The notes under the pieces are model-generated. The model saw nothing but the letters and a program-made list of their open reading frames with translations. It made no database searches and was not told where the DNA came from. Below, piece after piece: positions 9,381 through 18,452 of a stretch of DNA of 64,000 nt (position 1 is the stretch's first letter; every line of letters starts with the position of its first letter). Origin of the DNA: Bacteroidota bacterium. Its GTDB lineage: Bacteria > Bacteroidota > Bacteroidia > Chitinophagales > Chitinophagaceae. The stretch covers positions 1-64,000 of the forward strand of contig JAUZOA010000013.1 of the NCBI GenBank assembly GCA_030706685.1, given 5' to 3'. The position numbers were made by a program, and so were the translations under genes.

Positions 9381-9398
9381 ACTCTAAATTTACCACAT

Positions 9399-9920
9399 TT
9401 ATTTTGCTTTGGCCAGCAACATATCGCTATAGGATACATCGATAAGATCACCGGAGGCAATACCCAATTCTTTCGTATAAAAATCACACTGCGCTTGTAA
9501 TTCTTCCATGGGCAGATCAGCGAGCAGGTTGCCGGCTTCTATTTCTACAAAGGATCCCAGGCCGGGCACTTCATCAATATGGAATTTTACGTTATGGATA
9601 TAATAGATTTCCCGTTTTTTTGTCACGACCACTTTTATCCCGGTTGATTTTGCCAGTACTTCTTTCAACCCCTTCGGATCATTCACTTTTACTAAATGAA
9701 AATGTGAATTCTTTGGGCCATGCTGGTTGTCTCTTTCATAAAAGATCAGGTTGTTTTCGATATTTCCTTCCCGGAGTTTAAGTCTCCCCGAAGGAACATT
9801 GAAATAAGTATCTGTCTGTTCATCTGTCCCTTTAAATTCAGCGTTGTGTGATTGTAAATAATGACGGATGGATTCCCCGTCGGGGCATTGCGCTTTTATT
9901 TCGACATTGAGAAAAGGCAT
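9399..9920 (-). CDS. CYTH-domain protein, class IV adenylate cyclase-like
   Basis: The protein has 173 residues, one CYTH domain. The tunnel-forming features are visible: VEIKA near the start, DTYFNVPSGRLKLREG, LIFYERDN, then KKREIYYI and HIDEVPGLGSFVEIE. The family acts on inorganic or nucleoside triphosphates, with members that are adenylate cyclases, thiamine triphosphatases or tripolyphosphatases. The sequence is closest in style to the class IV cyclase/'CyaB' group, but the substrate cannot be fixed by eye. Polyphosphate genes lie elsewhere in this window (28-31 kb), so a triphosphate hydrolase role is an alternative. It lies upstream of the Uma2 gene on the same strand. Confidence 0.88.
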   Translation of the reverse strand: MPFLNVEIKAQCPDGESIRHYLQSHNAEFKGTDEQTDTYFNVPSGRLKLREGNIENNLIFYERDNQHGPKNSHFHLVKVNDPKGLKEVLAKSTGIKVVVTKKREIYYIHNVKFHIDEVPGLGSFVEIEAGNLLADLPMEELQAQCDFYTKELGIASGDLIDVSYSDMLLAKAK

Positions 9921-9968
9921 GTGCTTTACAGGTTTTCTAAAAAGCTAAGCTACTGTTTATGCATGAAA

Positions 9969-10002
9969 AAAGGTTTGCTGCCAAAGCAACAAACCTTAAT
10001 AC
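9969..10002 (-). terminator. Intrinsic terminator (9970-9997 stem)
   Basis: AAGGTTTGCTGC and GCAACAAACCTT pair with one mismatch around CAAA. A T-run lies on both sides, so it can work in either direction. It lies just past the 10022 stop codon. Confidence 0.8.
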
Positions 10003-10021
10003 TTTTTTCAACAGTAACTGC

Positions 10022-10468
10022 TTAGTCTGCCATCGCAGCGGCATGTCTTTTCCTGGTTGGAGCTGGATTTTCTCCTCCCGGGTTTTCACCTCTTACAAAT
10101 CTCATCGCGCTCCATACATGGTCGAGTTCGACACGCTCAATGCTTTCGTAGCCTTCGCAAGTCAAACGGTTCCAGCTGCAGTCGCGGTTAAGATCTGTCA
10201 CGATCTTGGAAGTGATCTTGGGATACGCCACCCAGAATTTCGTTTCTTCTTTGAGAGCAGGCATAACGTCTCTTAAAATGCCATTGAGCTGGTTCTCGTT
10301 TACGGCAAAAACCAGCGCAAAATCAATCTTCCGGTTCTTTAAGAGCGGCGTCATGTTTTTGGCAAAAGATAATTTACTGAACTGTTTCTCGATCGAAGAA
10401 GGCAAACCCTGAATTAATAGATTCTTTTCGTCTGCCAGTTGTAATTTTTCAAACAATGTTTGTGACAT
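10022..10468 (-). CDS. Small cytosolic protein of unknown function
   Basis: The protein has 148 residues from the ATG at 10468, chosen because the conserved-looking part begins MSQTLFEKLQLADEKNLLIQ. The frame is open up to 10612, and a second candidate ATG lies at 10537 only 13 bases past a -7 element at 10550-10557. The fold looks alpha/beta, with FALVFAVNENQL and TKFWVAYPKITS as strands. The C-terminal tail is Lys/Arg/Ala-rich (PTRKRHAAAMAD). I recall similar proteins in Chitinophagaceae annotated only as hypothetical. A bidirectional terminator separates it from the M48 gene and another follows it, so it is monocistronic. Confidence 0.8.
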   Translation of the reverse strand: MSQTLFEKLQLADEKNLLIQGLPSSIEKQFSKLSFAKNMTPLLKNRKIDFALVFAVNENQLNGILRDVMPALKEETKFWVAYPKITSKIVTDLNRDCSWNRLTCEGYESIERVELDHVWSAMRFVRGENPGGENPAPTRKRHAAAMAD

Positions 10469-10549
10469 ACTTTGAAAGAATTTTTGGGGTTTCTGCCAGC
10501 TAGCCCCGGTTTGGGAGAAGCTTAACAGAGTTCTCATTAGCAGGGAGTG

Positions 10550-10557
10550 CAAAGGTA
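10550..10557 (-). promoter_or_regulatory. -7 promoter element TACCTTTG
   Basis: This is an exact TAnnTTTG match on the minus strand, upstream of the 10022-10468 gene. It allows an 82-base leader to the chosen start or a nearly leaderless start at 10537. Confidence 0.55.
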
Positions 10558-10591
10558 AGGAAAAATGATTGTTATTTAGAGGATTATAAGC

Positions 10592-10632
10592 AAAAAAATG
10601 CCGTTTAAGCATAATTAAACGGCATTTTTTTA
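10592..10632 (-). terminator. Bidirectional intrinsic terminator after the M48 gene
   Basis: AAAAAATGCCGTTTAA and TTAAACGGCATTTTTT form a 16-bp perfect stem around GCATAA. It lies 16 bases past the M48 stop codon. Confidence 0.9.
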
Positions 10633-10647
10633 ATGAGAATCAAGTTT

Positions 10648-11481
10648 TTAATTATTCATTGGCTTATAATACTTCAAAGCTTCTGGCATTAGCTTCTCCA
10701 ACTCATCAATTCTCTTTCCTTCTGAAGGGTGAGTACTAAGAAATTCAGGTGGTTTTTGGCCGGAAGCTGCCTGTTGTTCCATACGTTTCCAGAGCGTGAT
10801 TGCTTCCTGCGGGTTATATCCTGCCATCGCGGCAAAATTCAATCCCCAATGATCGGCTTCCAGTTCATTTTTTCTTGAAAAGGGGAGTATGATGCCAACA
10901 GTTGATCCGGCGCCATAAGCGCTAAGGAATAAATTCTGGGTTTCCTGTGGTTTATTGGCAAGTGCTACCGATAAAGCTACCCCGCCCAATTGCTGAACCA
11001 ATCCCTGGCTCATTCGCTGGTTGCCGTGCTGGAGAAGCGCATGGGATACTTCATGGCCCAATACTACGGCGAGAGCGGCTTCGTTTTGAGTAACAGGCAA
11101 TAAGCCGGTATAAACAACAATCTTTCCGCCGGGCATACACCAGGCATTGACCTCTTTATTATCAACCAGATTATATTCCCATTTGTAACCTGCCAGTTTA
11201 TCTGTCATTCCTTTTTCGCTATAATAGGATTCAACGGCCTTGATGATTCGCTGCCCTACTCTCCTGACCATGTCTGCGTCCTTATTGGTTGTTGTGGAGA
11301 CTACTTTACTGGTAGATAAAAATTGCTGGTATTGCTGGGTGGCCATCGACTGCACTTCTGATTCCGGCAATAAAGTAAACTGGCTTTTTCCTGTAAGCGC
11401 GTTCTTTGAACAAGCTATTCCAATGGCGGCTATTAAAAAAATAGCGGTGGCGGTTTTGATCATTTTGATATTTTTTGTCAT
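10648..11481 (-). CDS. M48-family metallopeptidase, lipoprotein
   Basis: The protein has 277 residues. Residues 1-24 form a lipoprotein signal with lipobox IGIAC and the modified Cys at 24. The zinc site is HEVSH (143-147) with the third ligand in ELEAD (Glu206-Asp210). This is the BepA/LoiP-like periplasmic branch, which takes part in outer-membrane protein quality control. The family's THPSEGKRI motif appears near residue 255. An alternative start at Met7 would leave a more normal signal. The length fits the family. It is monocistronic with a strong terminator. A degenerate -7 element (TACCTTTC) is seen near 11504-11511. Confidence 0.93.
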   Translation of the reverse strand: MTKNIKMIKTATAIFLIAAIGIACSKNALTGKSQFTLLPESEVQSMATQQYQQFLSTSKVVSTTTNKDADMVRRVGQRIIKAVESYYSEKGMTDKLAGYKWEYNLVDNKEVNAWCMPGGKIVVYTGLLPVTQNEAALAVVLGHEVSHALLQHGNQRMSQGLVQQLGGVALSVALANKPQETQNLFLSAYGAGSTVGIILPFSRKNELEADHWGLNFAAMAGYNPQEAITLWKRMEQQAASGQKPPEFLSTHPSEGKRIDELEKLMPEALKYYKPMNN

Positions 11482-12045
11482 TAAACGACAATGATTATAC
11501 CAAAGAAAGGTACAACCATTTTATTGGATGGGATTGGATGGTAATTAATTTTTCTTTTACATTATTGATTTCGAAAGTGGTTCCGGTAGCTATCGGGGGA
11601 ATTAATGCTGTCCGGATAAAATTAGTTTTTGACGGTTCAAAATTAACGGTATAGCCAATTTCGAATGAAGTTAAATTGCCTACCCTTTGCAGTTTTCCCT
11701 TCCACTTTTTGTCTTTGACACAAAAAGTGGAGCAAAAAAGTAAAGCCGATTCGATAGGGAATATTTCTGATCGCTGACCTTTTCCTATTGCGAATCGGCA
11801 AGGCAGCAAACTAATCGAAGTGCTTCAGGCCGCAGTCTTCGTTTCGTGTTATTCGAAGCTCAGGAAGGCGCTGCGCTCCGTCTTACTTTTCTTAAAGATG
11901 AAAAATTTTTTATTAAGGACGGACCGAGGCGCTTGATCATTTCCTTAGTCCATAAAATGAGGCCATATAAACAGGTAATTCATCAATCAGACTTTTCCCA
12001 ATTATTGAACTGAATTATTCCCCGGGTAATTTGGACAAAGGATTA
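11482..12045. other. 564-base gene-free stretch
   Basis: No convincing gene is present; the open frame at 11495-11809 on the minus strand has no recognisable domain and contains a hairpin. The stretch holds the hairpin at 11701-11731 and GC-rich words (GGCGCTGCGCTCCG near 11867) that resemble words near 15916. Confidence 0.5.
11701..11731. repeat. 12-bp perfect inverted repeat
   Basis: TCCACTTTTTGT and ACAAAAAGTGGA flank a 7-base loop. Hairpins of this text are common between genes in Bacteroidota; no function is assigned. Confidence 0.65.
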
Positions 12046-12711
12046 TCAGGCATGGTCGGAAGACTGCCTGCGTCGCTGCCTGCGGCGGTCACGGTATTTA
12101 AAAATGGGCACTTTACTTTCGGCTCCTTTGAATAAGCGGCCGATATTTTTCTGGTGCGTAAGAATAACCATCAATGCGACGGCAATCGCAAAGACGCGAT
12201 AGACATGATTCTCTACATTGAAGATGATAAGTATAAAAACAGGGAACGCGACGCTTGCCAGAATGGAGCTCAGCGAGACGAAGCGGGTAAGATAAAGTAC
12301 GAGTATAAATACCCCGGCGCAACTTAAGGCAGTCCAGGGAGAAATGCCCACCACTAAGCCAAACAGTGTAGCCACGCCCTTACCTCCCCTGAAATCGGCC
12401 CAGATCGGAAATATATGACCTACCACTGCCGCTAACCCAAGACCGATCTGGAAATTAAGAAACTGCGTAGCATTGTCTGAATATTGAGGGAAGAGTAAAG
12501 CGAGGTTCACGGCTGCCATACCTTTGAGCATATCCACGATCATCACGAGCGTACCCCATTTGGGGCCAAGCACACGGTAGGTATTCGTAGCACCGGCATT
12601 GCCGCTGCCATATTCACGTATATCGATCTCAAAAAAATACTGGCTTACCCATACAGAAGTCGGAATACTCCCAATAAGATACGCCAGAACTATCATCAGT
12701 AGTTCGTTCAT
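12046..12711 (-). CDS. plsY: Glycerol-3-phosphate acyltransferase PlsY
   Basis: The protein has 221 residues with about five membrane segments. It transfers an acyl group from acyl-phosphate to glycerol-3-phosphate, the first step of phospholipid synthesis in the inner membrane. The family motifs are clear: GSGNAGATN at 35-43, the glycerol-phosphate loop; GHIFPIWADFRGGKGVAT near 100-115; and THQKNIGRL near the C-terminus. The tail after this is short and very basic (KYRDRRRQRRRQSSDHA), longer than in most homologs. It lies 85 bases downstream of prmA on the same strand. No promoter match is seen directly upstream. Confidence 0.96.
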   Translation of the reverse strand: MNELLMIVLAYLIGSIPTSVWVSQYFFEIDIREYGSGNAGATNTYRVLGPKWGTLVMIVDMLKGMAAVNLALLFPQYSDNATQFLNFQIGLGLAAVVGHIFPIWADFRGGKGVATLFGLVVGISPWTALSCAGVFILVLYLTRFVSLSSILASVAFPVFILIIFNVENHVYRVFAIAVALMVILTHQKNIGRLFKGAESKVPIFKYRDRRRQRRRQSSDHA

Positions 12712-12796
12712 AGAACTTTGGGTTGAGTTGGAATAGCGAAATTACTAAAAAATCAGTCTGCCGCTACTATTAATTTAATGGAGAAGTCACAATATA

Positions 12797-13612
12797 TTAA
12801 CGTTCAACCCTTAAACACAGCCAGTTATCCCGGGTAGCCTTCCGGATTATTTGTAAAGAGTACTCACTGGTTTTGCGGAAAACATCATTTTCATCTTCCG
12901 GCAATAAACCGCACAAAAGCAGCACTCCTCCGTTTCGTAATTGACCTGCCAACAGGGGCAGGCAGTCCAGGATGACATTTTTATTGATATTCGCCAGGAT
13001 AATATCAAATGATTGATCCGTAACAGGCCTGTCATTTTTATACAGCCGGATCAAAGAACAATTATTCCGCTGAATATTTTCGGTAGCGTTTTCAATACTC
13101 CACTCATCATTATCCACGGCTATTATCGTATTAGCTCCAAGTTTTTCAGCGAGGATAGCCAGTATCCCTGTACCCGTGCCGAAATCGAAAACAATTTTAC
13201 CGGCAAAATCAATCTGCCTCATTTGCTCTATCATCATGCAGGTAGTAGCATGATGCCCGGTACCAAAACTCATTCTTGGAGTGATGATCAATTCATGCTC
13301 TGCATTCTTTACCGGCTCATGAAACTCCGCCCTTACGGCAACGAAATTATCTATGATGATGGGATTAAAATTAGATTCCCAAACTGTGTTCCAGTTGGTT
13401 TCTTCCAATATGCTTTTATTATATATCGCTTTTTGTTGCGTAGCGATTTCTATAAAAGCCGCTTCGTCAAATGCACTCGCGGGGATAAATGCTTTCAGGC
13501 TGGTTTCGGATTCTTCAAATCCTTCAAAACCTATTTCATCCAATTCCGCAATAAGTATTTCTTTTTGATCCGTTGCAATGGAAGGAAATTCTATTTCAAT
13601 GTATCCCCTCAT
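12797..13612 (-). CDS. prmA: Ribosomal protein L11 methyltransferase PrmA
   Basis: The protein has 271 residues from the ATG at 13612, which gives the natural start MRGYIEIEF. A longer start at 13657 would run through the inverted repeat upstream and is unlikely. PrmA trimethylates L11 in the cytosol using S-adenosylmethionine. The N-terminal substrate domain is followed by TPRMSFGTGHHATT, then the AdoMet loop FDFGTGTGILAILAEKLGA and the catalytic-type motif ILANINKNV. The usual length is about 280-295, so this is slightly short. It lies downstream of pnp on the same strand with a 52-base gap that contains the quasi-palindrome. Confidence 0.95.
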   Translation of the reverse strand: MRGYIEIEFPSIATDQKEILIAELDEIGFEGFEESETSLKAFIPASAFDEAAFIEIATQQKAIYNKSILEETNWNTVWESNFNPIIIDNFVAVRAEFHEPVKNAEHELIITPRMSFGTGHHATTCMMIEQMRQIDFAGKIVFDFGTGTGILAILAEKLGANTIIAVDNDEWSIENATENIQRNNCSLIRLYKNDRPVTDQSFDIILANINKNVILDCLPLLAGQLRNGGVLLLCGLLPEDENDVFRKTSEYSLQIIRKATRDNWLCLRVER

Positions 13613-13625
13613 GTGGAATGTATGC

Positions 13626-13660
13626 ACGATGTCAGATGTATGAAGTACACCTGACATCGT
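13626..13660. repeat. Quasi-palindrome with ACGATGTCAGATGTA words
   Basis: Arms 13626-13640 and 13646-13660 pair over 15 bases with one mismatch. The 15-base word ACGATGTCAGATGTA occurs again, inverted, in the repeat at 19474-19574. Confidence 0.85.
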
Positions 13661-13664
13661 ACCT

Positions 13665-15836
13665 CTATTGATTGGATGATTCTTCAGGTCTCGGTTTGTT
13701 TTCCGGCTTGGGGATCAAGATCTTTCTTGACAGTTTGAATTTGCCGGTTTTAGGATCCGTACCGATCAGTTTTACTTTAAACCGGTCTCCTTCACGTACT
13801 ACACCTTCGAGTGTTTCCAGGCGTTTCCAGCTTATTTCACTGATGTGTACAAGACCTTGTTTACCGGGCAAAAATTCAACGAAAGCGCCAAATGGCATAA
13901 TCGTTTTTACCGTCGCTTCATATACATCACCGATTACAGGTACGGCTACAATACTTTTTATCCAGGCTTCGGCTTTTTGTACGCCTTCTTTTTCCGTACC
14001 AAATATGCTCACTTCTCCCTTATTGTCTATTTCTTCGATGTTGATAGTAGTGCCTGTTTCACGTTGCATCTCCTGGATCACTTTACCACCCGGCCCGATA
14101 ACAGCGCCAATGAATTCTTTTTCAATAAACAGTTTGATCATTCTCGGTGCATGCGGCTTCACATCATCACGGGCTTTGTCAATGGTGGCATACATGGCAT
14201 CCAGTATGTGCATACGGCCTTTATTGGCCTGTGCCAATGCCTGGCGCATTACATCCATGCTTAATCCATCTACTTTTATATCCATCTGGACGCCGCAAAT
14301 ACCATCACGGGTGCCGGTTACTTTAAAGTCCATATCTCCGAGGTGATCTTCATCTCCGAGGATGTCTGTCAATATCGCATATTTTCCATCTTTGCTGATC
14401 AGACCCATAGCTACGCCTGATACATGTTTGGCAATCCCTACACCGGCATCCATCAATGCCAGTGAACCGGCACAAACAGTCGCCATGGAAGAAGACCCAT
14501 TTGATTCCAGGATATCACTAACCACGCGAACCGTATAAGGAAAATCACCACCCGGCATCATTTGTTTCAGGGAACGCATAGCCAGATTACCATGCCCCAC
14601 TTCTCTCCGGCCCGGGCCCCTCATCATCTTTACTTCGCCTGTTGAAAAAGGAGGAAAATTATAGTGTAAAATGAATTTAGAATAGTCAGAAACAGCAGCG
14701 CTTTCGATCAGCAGGGAATCTAAAGGTGTTCCTAAGGTAACCGTGGTAAGGGACTGAGTTTCACCGCGAGTAAACAATGCCGCCCCATGCGGGGACGGCA
14801 ATACATCTATTTCCATATCCAAAGGACGAACTTCATCCAGCTTGCGGCCATCCAGGCGAACCTTGTCGTTCAGCATCATATCCCTGATCACATCATATTG
14901 AAGGTCGCTGTAATAAGTTTTTGAGAGTTTTTTGATATCGTCAGCGAGATCCTCTCCTTCAGCCACTTTATATTCCGTCTTCAGGAATCCTGTTATTTCT
15001 TCTCCTAAAGCGTCGAACTTATCTGCGCGTTCATGTTTGGCGAGGCCTGCTTTTGCTATCGCGTATACTTTGTCTTTCGCGAAAGCATTTACTTTTCCCC
15101 TCAGTTCTTCGTTATGAACTGCTTTTGCATATTCTCTTTTCCCGGTAACACTTTTCAAACGGCGCAATTCTTCCTGTGCTTTTACCTGTATGCGAATAGC
15201 ATCATGGGCCAGTTCTATAGCTTTGATAAGGTCTTCTTCCGAACATTCCTGCGCTTCACCTTCCACCATCATGATGTTCTTTTCGGTAGAAGCAATGATA
15301 AAATTAATATCCGCTTTTGCCAATTCACTTCTGAGGGGATTTATCACAAACTGGCCTTCGATCCTGGCTACTCTAACTTCAGAGATGATCTCCTGGATAG
15401 GAATATCAGAAACCGCTAATGCCGCGGAAGCGGCAAGGCAAGCCAATGAATCCGGCATTACTTCGGCATCACTGGAAATGAGTGTTACCAGCACCTGTAC
15501 TTCACACAAATAATCATCTGGGAACAGGGGACGAAGCGCGCGGTCAATTAAACGCGAAGTCAGTATCTCGTAATCGTTCAAACGGGCTTCTCTTTTAAAA
15601 AAAGAGCCAGGGATACGGCCAGCAGAGGCAAATTTTTCCTGGTAATCTACTGATAAGGGAAAAAAGTTTTGCCCTTCTTTGGGCTCTTTGCTGGCGACTA
15701 CTGTTGCCAGTATCATGCAATTGCCCTGCGACACGGTAACAGCACCATCGGCCTGGCGGGCAAGACGGCCTGTTTCAATCGTTACTTCACGGCCATCGCC
15801 TATATCAAATGTTTTTCGAATCGGTTGTTGTAACAT
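13665..15836 (-). CDS. pnp: Polynucleotide phosphorylase
   Basis: The protein has 723 residues and full PNPase order: first RNase PH domain (1-145), all-helical domain, second RNase PH domain (about 315-540), KH domain (about 555-610, with [12 protein letters not shown]) and S1 domain (about 620-690, with [18 protein letters not shown]). The phosphorolytic residues of the second domain are visible in RTEGLR-like and [19 protein letters not shown] segments. It degrades RNA 3' to 5' using phosphate and works in the cytosolic degradosome. It lies downstream of rpsO, the classic order. A hairpin at 15994-16023 sits in its long leader, and the start is preceded by GAAATGA words. Confidence 0.97.
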   Translation of the reverse strand: MLQQPIRKTFDIGDGREVTIETGRLARQADGAVTVSQGNCMILATVVASKEPKEGQNFFPLSVDYQEKFASAGRIPGSFFKREARLNDYEILTSRLIDRALRPLFPDDYLCEVQVLVTLISSDAEVMPDSLACLAASAALAVSDIPIQEIISEVRVARIEGQFVINPLRSELAKADINFIIASTEKNIMMVEGEAQECSEEDLIKAIELAHDAIRIQVKAQEELRRLKSVTGKREYAKAVHNEELRGKVNAFAKDKVYAIAKAGLAKHERADKFDALGEEITGFLKTEYKVAEGEDLADDIKKLSKTYYSDLQYDVIRDMMLNDKVRLDGRKLDEVRPLDMEIDVLPSPHGAALFTRGETQSLTTVTLGTPLDSLLIESAAVSDYSKFILHYNFPPFSTGEVKMMRGPGRREVGHGNLAMRSLKQMMPGGDFPYTVRVVSDILESNGSSSMATVCAGSLALMDAGVGIAKHVSGVAMGLISKDGKYAILTDILGDEDHLGDMDFKVTGTRDGICGVQMDIKVDGLSMDVMRQALAQANKGRMHILDAMYATIDKARDDVKPHAPRMIKLFIEKEFIGAVIGPGGKVIQEMQRETGTTINIEEIDNKGEVSIFGTEKEGVQKAEAWIKSIVAVPVIGDVYEATVKTIMPFGAFVEFLPGKQGLVHISEISWKRLETLEGVVREGDRFKVKLIGTDPKTGKFKLSRKILIPKPENKPRPEESSNQ

Positions 15837-15837
15837 A

Positions 15838-15875
15838 GAAATGAGAAATTAGAAATGACAAATAAAATATTAGAA
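15838..15875. repeat. Single repeat arm with GAAATGA words
   Basis: GAAATGA-GAAATTA-GAAATGA-CAAATAA run as four 7-base units just upstream of pnp. No complementary arm is seen, so this may be half of a quasi-palindrome. Confidence 0.5.
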
Positions 15876-15993
15876 AATTATGAGCCCGGCTGCATTACTA
15901 CTATCATCGTCCCTTGCGGCGCTCCGTTCAGGGTTCTGTCCGTTATCAAGCAAATAAATTCGAAGTATAAAATCCAGGAGATTAAAAACAGTT

Positions 15994-16023
15994 ATTCCCA
16001 ACATCTGCGGAGAAGTTGGGAAT
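15994..16023 (-). promoter_or_regulatory. Hairpin in the pnp leader between rpsO and pnp
   Basis: ATTCCCAAC and GTTGGGAAT form a perfect 9-bp stem, extended inside by TCT/AGA after a mismatch. There is no T-run, so it is not a terminator. An RNase III-type processing hairpin controls pnp in E. coli; a similar role here is inferred from position only. Confidence 0.5.
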
Positions 16024-16077
16024 AATCATTTATAATAAATTCGTTCTTTATAATTTGGTAAAGAAACTTCACTATAA

Positions 16078-16110
16078 AAGACCCCTCCCGACTTCCGGAT
16101 TGGGGGTTTC
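16078..16110 (-). terminator. Intrinsic terminator of rpsO
   Basis: On the minus strand ACCCCC...GAGGGGT forms the stem and TCTTTT follows. It lies directly past the rpsO stop codon. Confidence 0.75.
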
Positions 16111-16380
16111 TTACTTTCTTAATCCGAGTTTCTCTATCAATTGGCGGTAACCGGTCAGGTTGTGCCTCTGCATGTAATTCAATAAACGTTTACGTTTACC
16201 AACTAACTGCATCAGTCCGCGATGGGTGGAGAAATCTTTTTTGTTTTGCTGAAGGTGCTCACTGATCTGGGCGATGCGCTCAGTCAACTGGGCTATCTGA
16301 CCTTCGATAGAACCGGTATTGGAAGCTTTTCCTCCAAATTCTTTAAAAATAGTTGCGGTTTTTTCTTTTGTTAAAGGCAT
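16111..16380 (-). CDS. rpsO: 30S ribosomal protein S15
   Basis: The protein has 89 residues, the normal S15 length. It shows the conserved GSIEGQIAQLTERIAQISEHL helix, the HRGLMQLVGKRKRLLNYM core that binds the 16S rRNA three-way junction, and the C-terminal YRQLIEKLGLRK. It is a primary assembly protein of the small subunit platform. A -7 element lies 47 bases upstream. A terminator separates it from pnp, so readthrough or separate promoters must serve pnp. Confidence 0.98.
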   Translation of the reverse strand: MPLTKEKTATIFKEFGGKASNTGSIEGQIAQLTERIAQISEHLQQNKKDFSTHRGLMQLVGKRKRLLNYMQRHNLTGYRQLIEKLGLRK

Positions 16381-16426
16381 CTTTGTTTTTTTAATTCATC
16401 CGATTGGTATCTGATAATTGTGGCGG

Positions 16427-16434
16427 CAAAGGTA
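16427..16434 (-). promoter_or_regulatory. -7 promoter element of rpsO (TACCTTTG)
   Basis: This is an exact TAnnTTTG match on the minus strand 47 bases upstream of the rpsO start codon. Confidence 0.7.
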
Positions 16435-16512
16435 AGGCAATGAAACCGAATGGCAAAAGCTTTAGTTAGCTAATTTTCAGGGCAAAACACAGGTAACAAG
16501 CCTTTTGGCGCC

Positions 16513-16520
16513 TACATTTG
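16513..16520 (+). promoter_or_regulatory. -7 promoter element of miaE (TACATTTG)
   Basis: This is an exact TAnnTTTG match ending only 5 bases before the miaE ATG. The transcript would start at or next to the start codon. Confidence 0.7.
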
Positions 16521-16525
16521 CAAGC

Positions 16526-17134
16526 ATGGAATTATCGCAAGACACTAAAAATATTCTCGGTTTACATCTGCCAACCGACCCTCGTTGGGTAAACCTGGCT
16601 GAAAAATCATTGGGTGAAATTCTCACCGATCATGCTTATTGTGAGCAAAAAGCCGCTACCTCCTGCATATCCCTGATCCAGCGGTATAGCGACCGGGAAA
16701 AACTGGTAGCCGAACTTGCCCCGGTGGTTACCGAAGAATGGGGTCATTTCCGCCTGGTGCTGGCCGAGTTGCAAAAAAGAGATCTTAAGCTCGGCAAACA
16801 GAGAAAAGATGAGTATGTAAATGCCCTGCTTGATTTCCAGGTAAAAGGCGGCAGCCCGGAGGATAATCTTCTCGACAGGTTATTAACCATGGCCATGATC
16901 GAGGCCCGCAGTTGTGAAAGGTTTAAACGGCTCAGTGAACGACTGGAGGATGAATACCTCAGGTCATTTTACCGGCGCTTTATGGAAAGCGAGGCGGGAC
17001 ATTATACCCTGTTTATCGAACTCGCCGAAACTTATATTGATAAGGAAAAAGTAAGAAAACGCTGGAAGGAATGGCTGGATCATGAAGCGGAGATTATGGA
17101 GCACTTAGTTGTTCGGGGCGACAGAATACATTAA
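16526..17134 (+). CDS. miaE: tRNA-(ms2io6A)-hydroxylase MiaE-like di-iron protein
   Basis: The protein has 202 residues from the ATG at 16526. An upstream in-frame TTG at 16505 lies before the promoter element and is rejected. The ferritin-like di-iron ligands are visible in DHAYCEQKAA, TEEWGHFRLV, MIEARSCERF and ESEAGHYTLF. MiaE hydroxylates the isopentenyl group of 2-methylthio-N6-isopentenyladenosine at tRNA position 37, using oxygen. The gene is monocistronic and points towards galK. The promoter element is so close to the ATG that the mRNA is probably leaderless. Homologs in this phylum are this length. A broader ferritin-like role is a small possibility. Confidence 0.92.
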   Translation: MELSQDTKNILGLHLPTDPRWVNLAEKSLGEILTDHAYCEQKAATSCISLIQRYSDREKLVAELAPVVTEEWGHFRLVLAELQKRDLKLGKQRKDEYVNALLDFQVKGGSPEDNLLDRLLTMAMIEARSCERFKRLSERLEDEYLRSFYRRFMESEAGHYTLFIELAETYIDKEKVRKRWKEWLDHEAEIMEHLVVRGDRIH

Positions 17135-17142
17135 ATGTTTAT

Positions 17143-17247
17143 CTGGAATAGTTTGAAGTTTATGGTTCATTAAAGAAGAAAGGTCCTGATCGCCGGAAAA
17201 CTTCAGCCCGAAAGAACTATAAACCGGGAACAATAAATTATAAACTC
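17143..17247. repeat. Quasi-palindrome between convergent miaE and galK
   Basis: The left arm 17143-17169 carries ATAGTTTGAAGTTTATGGTT. The right arm 17214-17247 carries GAACTATAAACC and ATAAATTATAAACTCC. The right arm overlaps the last three codons and stop of galK. Confidence 0.6.
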
Positions 17248-18401
17248 CTTACTCCATCCCCTATTGCCGACGCAAACACTCCCGGATCATAGCCGATCTT
17301 ATTTTGGTAATAAGCGGTTAACTGCCGGGAGAAATCATCAAACTGATCTTTCTTTACCAATGCAATAGCGCAGCCGCCAAAACCAGCGCCGGTCATCCTG
17401 GCACCGATACAACCGGGGTATGTTTTACAAAAATCAACAATCGCATCCAGTTCTTTCCCCGACACTTCATATAATTCCTTCAGGGATTCATGAGAAGCAT
17501 ACATCAATTCCCCAAAGCGTTTCAAATTGCCGGCAGACAAAACTTCCCTGGCTTCTTTTACTCTTTCGTTTTCACTGATCACATGCAAGGCTCTTTTTTC
17601 CAATACCGGATCATTGATGAGATGCCTGTGGGCCTGGAATGCAGGAATGTCCACGTCGCACAGGTTTTCAACTTTCAATTTCTTTTTCAGGCTTTTCAAA
17701 GCTGCACCGCATTCGGTAAAACGTTCATTGTATTTTGATTCTGCCAATGCCCGCTGCTTGTTGCTGTTGATGATGGCCAAACTATAATCCCCGGTTTGAA
17801 AAGGCAGGTATTCATATTCCAGCGTATCACAATTGAGTAAAATGGCTTTATCGGCCCTTCCCATGGCTACCGCAAACTGATCCATGATACCGCAGTTCAC
17901 CCCGATAAATTCGTTTTCTACTCTTTTAGAAAGTAAGGCGATATCGGGATTGGAAATATTCAATTGAAAGATCGTTTGTATGGCAAACGCGGTCAGCACT
18001 TCAATGGAAGCGGAGGAAGACAGTCCGGCTCCTACCGGCAGATTACCGTAAAAAAGCATATCCAGCCCTGAAACAATATGATCTTCTTTGAGCAACTGGT
18101 CAATTATTCCGAGCGGATAGTTGAACCATTCTTTACCGGTTTTGGAATAGGATGCCTGGAGACGCAGGTCAGCCGTCTCGGGGAAATCAAGGCTTCGGAA
18201 CCGGAATAGTTTATCGCTATTTCTTGCTACTGCCAGAAATGTTCCCAGTGAAATGGCGCAGGGCATTACTTTACCCCCATTATAGTCTATATGTTCTCCG
18301 ATCAGGTTGACACGGCCGGGACAAAAGAAAATATGTTCAGGCTTCGCGGCAAATAATTTCAAAAACTCTTTCTGTAATTCAGCTTTCATCAGAGATGTCA
18401 T
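17238..18401 (-). CDS. galK: Galactokinase
   Basis: The protein has 387 residues, normal for the family. It phosphorylates galactose at C1 in the Leloir pathway in the cytosol. The galactokinase signature GRVNLIGEHIDYNGG lies at 29-43, the GHMP ATP-binding loop LPVGAGLSSSAS at 121-132, and the third motif RMTGAGFGGCAIAL near 345. The base-type Asp follows NCGIMDQFAVAMG near 180. No other gal genes are adjacent, so it is a single gene here, followed by the GSCFA gene on the same strand upstream. No exact promoter match lies directly upstream. Its final codons fall within a repeat arm. Confidence 0.97.
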   Translation of the reverse strand: MTSLMKAELQKEFLKLFAAKPEHIFFCPGRVNLIGEHIDYNGGKVMPCAISLGTFLAVARNSDKLFRFRSLDFPETADLRLQASYSKTGKEWFNYPLGIIDQLLKEDHIVSGLDMLFYGNLPVGAGLSSSASIEVLTAFAIQTIFQLNISNPDIALLSKRVENEFIGVNCGIMDQFAVAMGRADKAILLNCDTLEYEYLPFQTGDYSLAIINSNKQRALAESKYNERFTECGAALKSLKKKLKVENLCDVDIPAFQAHRHLINDPVLEKRALHVISENERVKEAREVLSAGNLKRFGELMYASHESLKELYEVSGKELDAIVDFCKTYPGCIGARMTGAGFGGCAIALVKKDQFDDFSRQLTAYYQNKIGYDPGVFASAIGDGVRSL

Positions 18402-18452
18402 AGATTTTGATGCGGAAAAGATAAGTTATCGGAGGTTAAGTACAAAAAGAAC

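Noticed and set aside
11495-11809. 104-codon minus-strand frame before the M48 gene
   Set aside because: It includes the 11701-11731 hairpin and has no recognisable domain or start signal.
13626-13660. Short repeats as a CRISPR array
   Set aside because: No site has three or more near-identical direct repeats with regular unique spacers, and no cas gene is present.
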